A stretch of DNA of 64,000 nucleotides from Pseudomonadota bacterium. GTDB taxonomy: Bacteria; Pseudomonadota; Alphaproteobacteria; Rhizobiales; Rhizobiaceae. The notes under the pieces are model-generated. The model did not search any database, was not told the origin of the DNA, and saw only the letters and a list, made by a program, of their open reading frames with translations. The stretch is from positions 62,001 through 126,000 of the forward strand of contig JAEYDD010000042.1 of assembly GCA_023404095.1 (NCBI GenBank), read 5' to 3'. Shown piece after piece: positions 35,116-43,739 of this stretch. Position 1 is the stretch's first letter; every line of letters begins with the position of its first letter. The position numbers were made by a program, and so were the translations under genes.

Positions 35116-36672
35116 ATGAGCAGCGGTATTCATCATATCACAGCAATCACGCGCAAGATCCAGGCAAACGTCGATTTCTACGTCGGCTTTCTCGGCTTGC
35201 GCCTCGTCAAGCGAACGGCCGGCTTCGAAGACGCCGACCAGTTGCATCTCGTTTATGGCGATGCCAGCGGCGCGCCCGGAACGCTGATTACCTTTCTCGC
35301 CTGGGAGGATGGCTCGCAGGGCCGCGTCGGTCTCGGACAGGCCGCCGAAATTGCGCTTTCCATCCGGCCCGAGGCAATCGGATTCTGGCTGACGCGGGCG
35401 CTGTCGCACAATATCCAGATGAGCGGACCAGCGCAGGAATTCGGCGAGCCCGTCCTGCGGCTGAAGGATCCGGACGGCATCATCGTCAAGCTCGTGGGCG
35501 AGGCGGAGCTCACGGTGCGGGATCCCTGGCCGGCGCAGGGCATCCCGGCCGGCGACGCCATCCAGCGCATTCGCGGGGCGACGATCTTCAGCGAAAAGCC
35601 CGCGGAGACCGCCGACTTCATCACCCGCCATTTCGGCTTTCGCCCTGTGGCGGAGGCTGGCGGTATCCGCAGGCTCGCCAGCGACGTTGCCGACGTCCTC
35701 GACGTCAGGGACGCCGGCGGGTTCTGGACCGCTGCGCCGGGAACCGGGACGATTGACCACGTCGCCTTGCGGGCCGCCGACCAGGCTGCGGTCGAGCGAA
35801 CAGCGGCGGCGCTTGCAGCCGAGGCAGCAGGTGACGTCAACATGCACGACCGCACCTACTTCTACTCGCTCTATGTCCGCGAACCGGGGGGAGCGCTGAT
35901 CGAATATGCGACTGACGGGCCCGGCATGACGGTGGACGAGCCACAGGAAACGCTGGGCTCGAAGTTGTTCGTGCCTGCCCACTTTCGTGCCGACCCGGAG
36001 GAAGTCCGAGTACGGCTGCCGCAATTTTCGCTTCCAGGAGAAGAAAGAATGACCGAACGAGATCTCCCCTTCATCCACCGCGTGCACCGGCCGGAAAATG
36101 CCGACGGCACGGCACTGGTCTTGCTTCATGGCACCGGCGGCAACGAAACCAGCCTGCTGCCCTTCGGCGCCCGTGTCGCGCCAAATGCGATGCTCGTCAG
36201 CCTCCGGGGGCGCAGCACCGACGAGGGCTATCCGCGTTTCTTCCGCCGGCTGACGATGACGTCGTTCGACCAGAAGGAAATCGTGACCGAAGCCGAGGCG
36301 CTGAGCGCCTTCATGGAAGAGGCCAATACCGCCTACGGCCTGGATCCGGCCAAGACCGTGTTCCTCGGCTATTCGAACGGGGCCAACATGTTGGGCGCCG
36401 CGCTGCAACTCCATCCGGGGGTGATCCGCAATGCGGTGCTGCTGCGGGCGATGAACGTGCTGGAGGAGGCGCCAAAGGCCGATCTGGCGGGAACGAACAT
36501 CTTGATGGTGACAGGCCAGTCCGATCCCTACGGGGTCTATGCCGCCGAGATCGAAAAGCGCCTGGCCGGCGCCGGCGCCACTGTCGAGAACCGGCTCCTT
36601 CCCGGCGGCCATGACATCGGCCCTGCGGATGTCGAGCTGGCGCGGCAGTTCATGGAAAAGGTCGTGCGATAA
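35116..36672 (+). CDS. Fusion: glyoxalase-fold ring-cleaving dioxygenase + alpha/beta-hydrolase
   Basis: A 518-residue protein. Residues 1-310 are a two-repeat VOC dioxygenase of the MhqO type (GIHHITAITRKIQANVDFY with metal His; TGTIDHVALRAAD; GGALIEYATDGPG with metal Glu). Residues 312-518 are a carboxylesterase of the MhqD type (VLLHGTGGNETSLLPFG oxyanion loop; FLGYSNGANML with nucleophile Ser in G-x-S-x-G; the final GGHDIG with catalytic His). In Bacillus MhqO and MhqD are separate products of the quinone-response regulon. Here the two are in one frame, with a good internal start (36049). Likely role: quinone or hydroquinone breakdown. Confidence 0.85.
   Translation: MSSGIHHITAITRKIQANVDFYVGFLGLRLVKRTAGFEDADQLHLVYGDASGAPGTLITFLAWEDGSQGRVGLGQAAEIALSIRPEAIGFWLTRALSHNIQMSGPAQEFGEPVLRLKDPDGIIVKLVGEAELTVRDPWPAQGIPAGDAIQRIRGATIFSEKPAETADFITRHFGFRPVAEAGGIRRLASDVADVLDVRDAGGFWTAAPGTGTIDHVALRAADQAAVERTAAALAAEAAGDVNMHDRTYFYSLYVREPGGALIEYATDGPGMTVDEPQETLGSKLFVPAHFRADPEEVRVRLPQFSLPGEERMTERDLPFIHRVHRPENADGTALVLLHGTGGNETSLLPFGARVAPNAMLVSLRGRSTDEGYPRFFRRLTMTSFDQKEIVTEAEALSAFMEEANTAYGLDPAKTVFLGYSNGANMLGAALQLHPGVIRNAVLLRAMNVLEEAPKADLAGTNILMVTGQSDPYGVYAAEIEKRLAGAGATVENRLLPGGHDIGPADVELARQFMEKVVR
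36036..36051 (+). promoter_or_regulatory. Internal ribosome site and ATG for the esterase half
   Basis: AGGAG at 36036-36040 and an in-frame ATG at 36049, 8 bases later, at the exact domain boundary of the fusion. This would allow the 207-residue esterase (36049-36672) to be made on its own. Confidence 0.55.
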
Positions 36673-36681
36673 GACCGACGG

Positions 36682-36702
36682 CGGCGGCCCATGTGGCCGC
36701 CG
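36682..36702. terminator. Hairpin between convergent genes
   Basis: 8-bp stem 36682-36689 with 36695-36702, ten bases after the fusion gene stop and 90 bases from the end of the opposing gene. No T-run. Confidence 0.45.
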
Positions 36703-36792
36703 TTCGCCATTTCATGCAGACTCGGTGACGGGGTTGTCGGCGCAATCTGTCCGGATCGCGCCGTCTGGGCAAGTGTGGGACCGACACCCGCC

Positions 36793-37350
36793 TCAGCGCC
36801 CATCCTGCACGAAGGCGGCGAAGCCTTCGACGAAGGTGCGCAGCCGCTTTTCGGTCGCCTCATCCACCAGCTTTCCGTCCGCATCGAAGACGGAAGCGGC
36901 CTTCGACACCATCAGCTTCGAGCCGAACCACGGCCGCGTGCCGAGCGTGTGCATGACCGGCAGCCAGGCCTCCTGCGACAGCAGGGTGCCGAAGTTTCCC
37001 GGCGAGGCGCCGGTGATGGCGATAGGCTTTCCGGAAAACACGCGGGCGATATCGGCAGACGGCCGCGTCATCCAGTCGATCGCGTTCTTGAACACGCCGG
37101 GAATGGCGTTGTTGTACTCTGGCGTGAACAGCATGACGCCGTCACTGCCGGCGACGAGGTCCTTGAGTTTCGCAGCCGCCTCGGGCACGCCGGATTCGGC
37201 CTCCTCGTCGCCGTCATAGAGCGGGATGCCACGGATGGTTCCTTCGACGATCTCGACGCCTGCAGGTGCCATCGCGATTGCGGCACGCATCAGCGCCGTG
37301 TTGTAGGAGGCCTTGCGCAGGCTTCCCGAAATCGCGACCAGCTTCGTCAT
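36793..37350 (-). CDS. NADPH-dependent FMN reductase (flavodoxin-like quinone reductase)
   Basis: A 185-residue protein of the ArsH/ChrR/SsuE type. It has the FMN phosphate-binding loop ISGSLRKASYNTALMR and the FTPEYNNAIPGVFKNAIDW motif that contacts the isoalloxazine. Family members reduce quinones by two electrons, which prevents redox cycling. AAGGAGAG precedes the ATG at 37350; the longer frame to 37470 has no such site. It lies between the two MhqO-type genes, which supports a shared role in quinone detoxification. Confidence 0.88.
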   Translation of the reverse strand: MTKLVAISGSLRKASYNTALMRAAIAMAPAGVEIVEGTIRGIPLYDGDEEAESGVPEAAAKLKDLVAGSDGVMLFTPEYNNAIPGVFKNAIDWMTRPSADIARVFSGKPIAITGASPGNFGTLLSQEAWLPVMHTLGTRPWFGSKLMVSKAASVFDADGKLVDEATEKRLRTFVEGFAAFVQDGR

Positions 37351-37412
37351 CTTGCCTCTCCTTGAAATCCGACCGGCCGCACCGGCCGCCAGGTCTTTGC
37401 CGATATCAGACG

Positions 37413-37447
37413 AAAACCCCGGCAGGAAGGCAATGTTCCTGCCGGGG
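37413..37447 (-). terminator. Terminator after the MhqO-like gene
   Basis: 12-bp perfect stem 37417-37428 with 37436-37447 (loop of 7); on the minus strand it is followed by TTTT. It lies 75 bases after the stop of the gene at 37523-38482 and before the ribosome site of the reductase. Confidence 0.7.
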
Positions 37448-37522
37448 TAATTCCGTTTCGACACAGGCAAGCGTGCCTGTGATGTCTTTTCCGGTGATGC
37501 CTGCTTGACGATAGTGTCTCGT

Positions 37523-38482
37523 TCAGGCGCTCACGAGCGGCTTCAGCCGCGCTTCGATCTGCTGGCGCCGCGGTTCCAGGAATGGCGGCAGGGACAGGCT
37601 CTCGCCCAGCGTCTCCAGCGGTTCATCCACCGCGAAGCCGGGACCGTCGGTTGCCAGTTCGAAGAGCACGCCGTTCGGTTCGCGGAAATAGAGCGAGCGG
37701 AAGTAATAGCGCTCGACCTCGCCGCTGGATGGCACGCGGAATCCGTGCACGCGCTCGGTCCAGGCGTGCAGCGCGGCTACGTCCGGCACGCGGAAGGCGA
37801 CGTGATGGACGGCGCCGGCGCCCTGGTGAGCGGCCGGCAGGTCCGGTTCGACGGCCACGTGCAGCTCGGCCGCCGGTCCGCCCGCGCCCATCGAGAAGAT
37901 GTGGACCTCGCCCTTGCCGTCCGGCGAGGGATAGGTCGACGTCTTCCTCATGTTCATCACGTCCACGAGCATGGTCTGGGTGTTGCGGATGTCCGGCACG
38001 CTGATGGTGATCGGCCCCAGGCCCTTGATCTGGTGTTCGGCAGGCACCGGGCTTTTCTCCCAGGGATGCGAGGGGTTTCCGCTGTCATCGACGGTCAGGC
38101 GGAAGCGCTGACCTTCCTGATCCTCGAAATCCAGCGTCTGGCGTCCGGCGACTTCCCTGACCGAGCCTGCCTTCACGTTCAGTTCGTCGAAGCGAGCCTT
38201 CCACCATTCGAGCGTGGCGAGGCTTGCGACGCGGAGGCCGGTGCGGGTGATGCTGTGCGTCCCGCGGCGCTCGCGCCCCACCGGCCAGTCGAAGAAGGTG
38301 AGATCGGTGCCAGGCGAAGCCAGACCGTCCGCATAGAAGAGGTGGTAGGCGCTGGTATCGTCCTGGTTGACGGTCTTCTTGACGAGCCGAAGTCCGAGCG
38401 TCTGCGTATAGAAGCGCAGGTTCTCCGGTGCGTTGGCCGTGATCGCAGTCAGGTGGTGAATGCCGGTGAGTTGCATGGTCAT
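37523..38482 (-). CDS. MhqO-type ring-cleaving dioxygenase (VOC family)
   Basis: A 319-residue protein with two glyoxalase modules (TGIHHLTAITANAPENLRFY at the N-terminus; AGAVHHVAFRVPDVAAL at about 215; NGVLFELATDGPGFAVDEP at about 270), which supply the two His and one Glu that bind the metal. Such proteins are Fe-dependent hydroquinone or catechol dioxygenases. The length and the FLEPRRQQIEARL C-terminus fit MhqO. GGAGAA precedes the ATG at 38482. A paralogue is the first half of the fusion at 35116-36672. Confidence 0.88.
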   Translation of the reverse strand: MTMQLTGIHHLTAITANAPENLRFYTQTLGLRLVKKTVNQDDTSAYHLFYADGLASPGTDLTFFDWPVGRERRGTHSITRTGLRVASLATLEWWKARFDELNVKAGSVREVAGRQTLDFEDQEGQRFRLTVDDSGNPSHPWEKSPVPAEHQIKGLGPITISVPDIRNTQTMLVDVMNMRKTSTYPSPDGKGEVHIFSMGAGGPAAELHVAVEPDLPAAHQGAGAVHHVAFRVPDVAALHAWTERVHGFRVPSSGEVERYYFRSLYFREPNGVLFELATDGPGFAVDEPLETLGESLSLPPFLEPRRQQIEARLKPLVSA

Positions 38483-38975
38483 GTCTGTTCTCCTGCCTCC
38501 AGGTGACGAGGGGCGCTGCCGGGAGCGCCGGTTGGGTGCAGTATCGCGCCAACACGCGTTCACTTGAAGCCGGCAGATGGCGAACGAACTGTCCATCCTC
38601 GGTGAACGACGCCTTGCCGGCGGGCGGGCTCGAGCCTGCGTCGCCTGCTCTCAGCGGCTGCGACTGCCGTTACGGAATGAGCGGTTTTTGTGCATCGCAA
38701 GAACCCGCCTGTCCAGGTTGCCGCGAATTTGGGCGACGCAGCATATTGTCCCTGTGGCCGGCAGGGGAAAACCGTTGAGTTTCGGCACAATCGGCATCTG
38801 GCATGCTTCCTGCTTTCCTGAAGGGCAGGTCCAGAGGGGGCCGTCCAAGAGAAGCGTCCGCGAAGGCGCTCCGGAAATGCCGTCGTCAGCACAAGAGAGC
38901 CGAAAACGTGCTCCGTCCTGACGGCGGTATTTTTGTATGTACGTGCGGGCGCCAGTGGAATGCCCGGCCGGCTTC
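38483..38975. other. Intergenic, no gene recognised
   Basis: Overlapping frames on both strands (for example 38577-38921 and 38651-39007) are mutually exclusive and lack ribosome sites and families. It separates the dioxygenase start from the DeoR regulator end. Confidence 0.45.
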
Positions 38976-39779
38976 TCAGCCGCCGCGCGCGTTTTGTGCC
39001 AATACAAGCTGAATGCTGTTCTGGTCGAGCATTCGCCTGATGTCGGCGGGCGGCTCGTCGTCGGTTACCAGCATGTCGTAGGTGTCCGGCGGGGCGATGG
39101 TGATCGGGGCGGAGCGGCCGAATTTCTGCGCGTCGGCCACGATGATCCGGTTCTGCGCCTGGCGGGCGGCCGCGCGCGAAATGTCCGCCTCCTGCATGTC
39201 CTGCAGCATGAAGCCGGAGCGTGCATTGATGGCGGTCACCGACAGGATCGCGTGCTGCAGGTTGAAGCGCTCGATGTAGCTCAGCGCCTCGATGCCGAAA
39301 GTGCCCGCATCATGCGCCCGCAGCTCGCCACCGGCAAAATAGACACGATTGTTGTTGCGGGTGGCCAGTGTGTGGGCGACCGAAAGCGAATTGGTGACGA
39401 TGAAGAGATCGTGGTGCTTCTGCAGGGCCACGGCGATGAAGGCCGTCGTCGATCCGATGTCCAGGAACAGGCTGTCGCCGTTCTTCACGATCGTCGCCAC
39501 CTTCGCGGCGATCAGGCGCTTCGGTTCAGGGCTCACATTCATGCGGAAATGCAGCGGCTGTTCGGTCACGCTGTCTGTGATGTGAACGCCGCCATGCACC
39601 TTGGTGACCAGGCCGCTCGCCTCGAGCGTGCGGATGTTGCGACGGATCGTCTCCTCGGAGACGTTCAGCCGCTCGGCCAGGAACTGAATGCGGCTGGACC
39701 CGCCCGCGAGGCGCAATTCGTCGAGGATCTCGCGCTCGCGATGGTTCGAAAGAGTGGGGGTGGTCGTCGTCGTGTCCAT
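38976..39779 (-). CDS. DeoR/GlpR-family transcriptional regulator
   Basis: A 267-residue repressor. Residues 15-70 are the DeoR helix-turn-helix (REREILDELRLAG, FLAERLNVSEETIRRNIRTL, VHGGVHI). Residues 85-260 are the sugar-phosphate sensor domain, with LFLDIGSTTAFIAVAL and VTNSLSVAHTLA for ligand phosphate. GGGAAA is 6 bases before the ATG at 39779. It is divergent from the phosphotransferase-dehydrogenase pair and may control it, with a phosphorylated small molecule as inducer. Confidence 0.9.
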   Translation of the reverse strand: MDTTTTTPTLSNHREREILDELRLAGGSSRIQFLAERLNVSEETIRRNIRTLEASGLVTKVHGGVHITDSVTEQPLHFRMNVSPEPKRLIAAKVATIVKNGDSLFLDIGSTTAFIAVALQKHHDLFIVTNSLSVAHTLATRNNNRVYFAGGELRAHDAGTFGIEALSYIERFNLQHAILSVTAINARSGFMLQDMQEADISRAAARQAQNRIIVADAQKFGRSAPITIAPPDTYDMLVTDDEPPADIRRMLDQNSIQLVLAQNARGG

Positions 39780-40045
39780 ACCGTTTCCCGTCCGGAGATC
39801 CGGCCGGACGGCGCGCCGCCTGCGGATCCGATAATCTATCATATTTCAAGGCTTTGCGGTTGCAAAGGCGTTTCGGGCAGAAAGCCTAAATAATCCACGC
39901 CATGCAAGCGATGATAGATTGTACATGCAACAAAAAGCCATGTCTTTGTTATTTTTTGTGGAATTTTCTTGACAGTTTTCCGGGAGTGCGGGAACTTCGA
40001 AGCAAAACGAGGCGCGTCGCTCAAAGGCGCCGGGGACGATGGCAG

Positions 40046-40930
40046 ATGGACGTGGCGGCGCTGGAAATGATCCGTTCGCTGCCTCTGTGGGAGGGTAGGC
40101 CGGAGGTCTCCGTTCTCAAGGGAGGCATCACCAACCGCAACTACAAGGTCTCCGATAGTCGGCGGACCTGCGTGGTGCGCCTGGGCGATGACATCCCCGT
40201 TCACCAGATCAGCCGCCAAAACGAAGTCGCCGCCAGCCGCGCGGCGCATGCGGCCGGCATTTCGCCGGCCGTGATCCATCATCAGCCTGGCGTGCTCGTG
40301 CTCGACCACATCGATGGCAAGACGCTTTCGCCCGAAGACATCCGTTCGCCGGCCTATCTGGAGCGTGTCGTTGCGCTGGTGCGCGCCTCCCACTGCGAGA
40401 CGGGGCGGCATTATCGCGGCGGCGCAATGATCTTCTGGGCGTTCCACGTCATCGAGGACTATGCGGCGACGCTTGCGGCCGCGGGAAGCCGTCATGCCTC
40501 GAAACTGCCGGACCTGTTGCGGATCTCGCGATGGCTCGAGGCGCAGGCCGGGCCACACGACATCGTCTTCGGACATAACGACCTGCTTGCGGCGAATTTC
40601 CTCGACGACGGAAACCGCCTCTGGCTGATCGATTGGGACTATGCCGGCTATAACACGCCGCTTTTCGATCTCGGCGGACTTGCCTCAAACAACGAACTCG
40701 ACGAGGCACAGGAGCGCTGGCTGCTGGAGTTCTACTTCCAGCGCCCGCTCGATGCCGGACTGTGGCGGCGATATCAGGCGATGAAATGCGCCTCGCTGCT
40801 GCGCGAAACCCTGTGGAGCATGGTCTCGGAGCTGCATTCGACCATCGACTTCGACTACGCCCGCTACACCGCCGACAATCTCGACCGGTTCCAGCGCGCC
40901 CATGCGCAATTTCGCCATTCCGAAGAATAA
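40046..40930 (+). CDS. Choline/ethanolamine kinase-like phosphotransferase
   Basis: A 294-residue protein kinase-fold phosphotransferase (APH/choline kinase group). It has the GGITNRNYKVS nucleotide loop, the catalytic loop FGHNDLLAANFLDDG (H-N-D-x4-N) and the metal motif LIDWDYAGYN. In bacteria such kinases phosphorylate choline, ethanolamine or related amino alcohols. The stop is 13 bases before the dehydrogenase gene, so they are an operon. The start has only a weak site; earlier in-frame starts lie in a region without coding character. Confidence 0.82.
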   Translation: MDVAALEMIRSLPLWEGRPEVSVLKGGITNRNYKVSDSRRTCVVRLGDDIPVHQISRQNEVAASRAAHAAGISPAVIHHQPGVLVLDHIDGKTLSPEDIRSPAYLERVVALVRASHCETGRHYRGGAMIFWAFHVIEDYAATLAAAGSRHASKLPDLLRISRWLEAQAGPHDIVFGHNDLLAANFLDDGNRLWLIDWDYAGYNTPLFDLGGLASNNELDEAQERWLLEFYFQRPLDAGLWRRYQAMKCASLLRETLWSMVSELHSTIDFDYARYTADNLDRFQRAHAQFRHSEE

Positions 40931-40942
40931 AGAGCGTTCAGC

Positions 40943-43387
40943 ATGAAAGAGCTTCCTTCCAGTGCAAAGGCGGTCGTCATCGGTGGCGGCATCGTCGGCT
41001 GCTCGACCGCCTATCATCTTGCCAAGCTCGGCTGGACGGACACCGTTCTGCTGGAGCGCAAGAAGCTGACATCGGGCACGACGTTCCATGCCGCAGGACT
41101 CGTCGGTCAGTTGCGCACGAGTGCGAACATCACCCAGTTGCTCGGCTATTCGGTCGACCTCTACAAGCGGCTGGAGGCGGAGACAGGCCTTGGGACGGGC
41201 TGGAAGATGAACGGCGGGTTGCGGCTTGCCTGCAACGGAGAGCGCTGGACCGAGGTGAAGCGTCAGGCGACGACGGCGCGGTCCTTCGGCCTCGAAATGG
41301 CATTGCTGACGCCGAAGGAGGCTCAGGAGCTCTGGCCGCTGATGACGATCGACGATCTCGTCGGCGCCGCCTTCCTGCCGACCGACGGGCAGGCGAACCC
41401 ATCCGACATCACCCAGGCGTTGGCGCGCGGCGCGACGATGGCAGGCGCCTCGATCTTCGAGGATACGGAGGTCATCGATCTCGTGATCGACGACGGCCGA
41501 ATTCGCGCGGTCGTGACGGCGCGCGGCCGCATCGAGTGCGAACGGGTGGTTGTCTGTGCGGGACAGTGGACGCGCGCGTTCGCGGCGCGATTCGGCGTAA
41601 ACGTGCCGCTGGTGCCGATGGAGCATCAGTACCTGATCACCGAGGCCTTCGGCGTGCCGACGGATCTGCCGACGCTGCGCGACCCGGACAGGCTGACTTA
41701 CTACAAGGAGGAAGTCGGCGGCCTGGTGATGGGGGGGTATGAGCCGAACCCGGCGCCCTGGGCTACGGACGGCATTCCGGAAGGTTTTCATTTCGGGCTG
41801 CTCAATCCCGATATCGGCCGGTTCGAGCAGATCATGGAACTGGCGCTCGGACGCGTCCCGGCCCTGCAGACGGCGGGCGTCAAGCAACTGCTCAACGGTC
41901 CCGAGAGCTTTACGCCCGATGGCAATTTCATCCTCGGCGAAGCGCCAACCCTGCGCAATTTCTTCGTCGGCGCCGGTTTCAATGCGTTCGGCATAGCATC
42001 GGGCGGGGGAGCGGGCATGGCGCTCGCCGAATGGGTCGTGCGGGGAGAGGCGCCGTTCGACCTCTGGCCGGTGGACATACGGCGCTTCGGCCGCCCGCAT
42101 TTCGATGCGGACTGGATCCGGCGGCGGACGGTGGAGGCTTATGGAAAGCACTATACGATGGCCTGGCCGTCTGAGGAGCACGCCAGCGCACGACCCTTCC
42201 GCACCTCGCCGCTCTACGAGCGCCTGAAGGCGCAGGGCGCGTGTTTCGGCGAGAAGCTCGGCTGGGAGCGCCCGAACTGGTTTGCCGATCCGGCCGCCGG
42301 CGAAACGCCCAGGGACGTCTATACCTATGGTCGCCCGAACTGGTTCGAGGCCGTGGCCCGCGAGCACCGCGCCGTTCGCGAGGCGGCGGTCGTCTTCGAC
42401 CAGACTTCGTTCGCAAAATTCTCGCTGAAGGGGCGCGACGCAGAGCAGGCATTGTCCTGGATCTGCGCAAACGACGTGGCGCGAAAGCCAGGCTCCGTCG
42501 TCTACACCCAGATGCTGAACGATCGCGGTGGCATCGAATGCGATCTCACCGCCGCACGGCTGGCGGAGGACGAGTACTACATCGTCACCGGGACCGGCTT
42601 TGCGACGCACGACTTCGACTGGATCGCCCGCAATCTTCCCGCCGGGCTCGACGCGCGGCTGGAAGACGTGACCGATTCCTGGTGCGTGCTCGTGCTGATG
42701 GGGCCGCACGCGCGCGCCGTGCTGCAAAAGGTGACGTCAGTCGACGTATCGAACGAGGCGTTCCCCTTTGCGACGATGCGCAACATCCGTGTCGCCGGTC
42801 ATTCTGTACGCGCGCTGCGCATCACCTATGTCGGAGAGCTGGGATGGGAGCTGCATGTGCCCGTCGGTCATGCGAAAGCGGTCTATGACGCTTTAATGCA
42901 GGCGGGGCGAATGGATGGCATTGTCAATGCCGGTTACCGGGCGATCGAGACGTGCAGGCTCGAAAAGGGATATCGGGCCTGGGGGGCGGACATCGGGCCG
43001 GACCATACCCCGGTCGAGGCCGGGCTTGGCTGGGCCGCGCGGAAGGGCGGGGCGGATTTCCGAGGCCGAGCGGCGGTCGAACGCCAGCGCGCCGAAGGTG
43101 TCCGCAAGCTGCTCGTCTGCCTTACACCGGAGCGTTCCGACATCATTCTTCTCGGCCGCGAGACGATCTACCGCAACGGAGAGCGGGCGGGCTGGCTGAC
43201 GAGCGGCGGCTATGGCCATACGATCGGCAAGCCGATCGGCCTCGGCTATGTCAGAAACAGCGATGGCGTCGATGCGGACTATGTGCTTTCCGGGCAGTAC
43301 GAGCTGGACGTCGCGGGAATCCGTGTTGCCGCCACACCCTCGCTGTTGCCGCTCTATGACCCCCGCGGCGTGCGGGTGCGTATGTGA
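40943..43387 (+). CDS. FAD-dependent dehydrogenase with GcvT domain (dimethylglycine/sarcosine dehydrogenase type)
   Basis: A 814-residue protein. Residues 1-380 are a DAO-type FAD domain (VVIGGGIVGCSTAYHLAKLG dinucleotide fold; SGTTFHAAGLVGQLR flavin region). Residues 385-440 are the FAO_M linker, and 440-814 a GcvT aminomethyltransferase domain (FDQTSFAKFSLKGRDA, MLNDRGGIECDLTA, YVGELGWELHVP, GYRAIETCRLEKGYRAWG) that binds tetrahydrofolate. Such enzymes demethylate N-methyl amines and give the carbon to folate. With a choline-kinase-like partner and a DeoR regulator it probably belongs to amine or methylamine breakdown; the exact substrate is open. Confidence 0.88.
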   Translation: MKELPSSAKAVVIGGGIVGCSTAYHLAKLGWTDTVLLERKKLTSGTTFHAAGLVGQLRTSANITQLLGYSVDLYKRLEAETGLGTGWKMNGGLRLACNGERWTEVKRQATTARSFGLEMALLTPKEAQELWPLMTIDDLVGAAFLPTDGQANPSDITQALARGATMAGASIFEDTEVIDLVIDDGRIRAVVTARGRIECERVVVCAGQWTRAFAARFGVNVPLVPMEHQYLITEAFGVPTDLPTLRDPDRLTYYKEEVGGLVMGGYEPNPAPWATDGIPEGFHFGLLNPDIGRFEQIMELALGRVPALQTAGVKQLLNGPESFTPDGNFILGEAPTLRNFFVGAGFNAFGIASGGGAGMALAEWVVRGEAPFDLWPVDIRRFGRPHFDADWIRRRTVEAYGKHYTMAWPSEEHASARPFRTSPLYERLKAQGACFGEKLGWERPNWFADPAAGETPRDVYTYGRPNWFEAVAREHRAVREAAVVFDQTSFAKFSLKGRDAEQALSWICANDVARKPGSVVYTQMLNDRGGIECDLTAARLAEDEYYIVTGTGFATHDFDWIARNLPAGLDARLEDVTDSWCVLVLMGPHARAVLQKVTSVDVSNEAFPFATMRNIRVAGHSVRALRITYVGELGWELHVPVGHAKAVYDALMQAGRMDGIVNAGYRAIETCRLEKGYRAWGADIGPDHTPVEAGLGWAARKGGADFRGRAAVERQRAEGVRKLLVCLTPERSDIILLGRETIYRNGERAGWLTSGGYGHTIGKPIGLGYVRNSDGVDADYVLSGQYELDVAGIRVAATPSLLPLYDPRGVRVRM

Positions 43388-43739
43388 CGGATGCGGGTGA
43401 CAGGTGGGGGCAGCCGGCGCTGATTCCAGGAAAATTGACGGCGCCGGTGCGGCAGGAACGTGTTTATGGATAGTTAAAATGCGCTCTTTTTATCGCACTC
43501 CCTTTGAAAATCCCGTGGAAAAGCCGGGTTTTAGCGGGTGGCCGCGAAATCGACTTTTCTTGGCGTAACGAATGTGCAAGGGATTTGCTCCATGGTGACG
43601 CGAGAGACCTTGGCTCGGTCTCTGGGACAGATTGTGGTGGGACATTGACTTTCTACCCCTGTTGGTTTGATGGAGCGGACCGTGGTCCGGTTTCTGCGTC
43701 GTGCCTTGTATGGGCGCGGCCAAAGGGAATTGCAGTGTG
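43388..43739. other. Intergenic before the capsule genes
   Basis: No gene. Likely promoter region for kpsD-like; the AT-richer stretch around 43470-43520 is the probable site but no clear boxes can be assigned. Confidence 0.4.

Noticed and set aside
40685..42727. 680-codon frame opposite the FAD/GcvT gene
   Set aside because: Mirror of a protein with clear domains; no start signals and no family.
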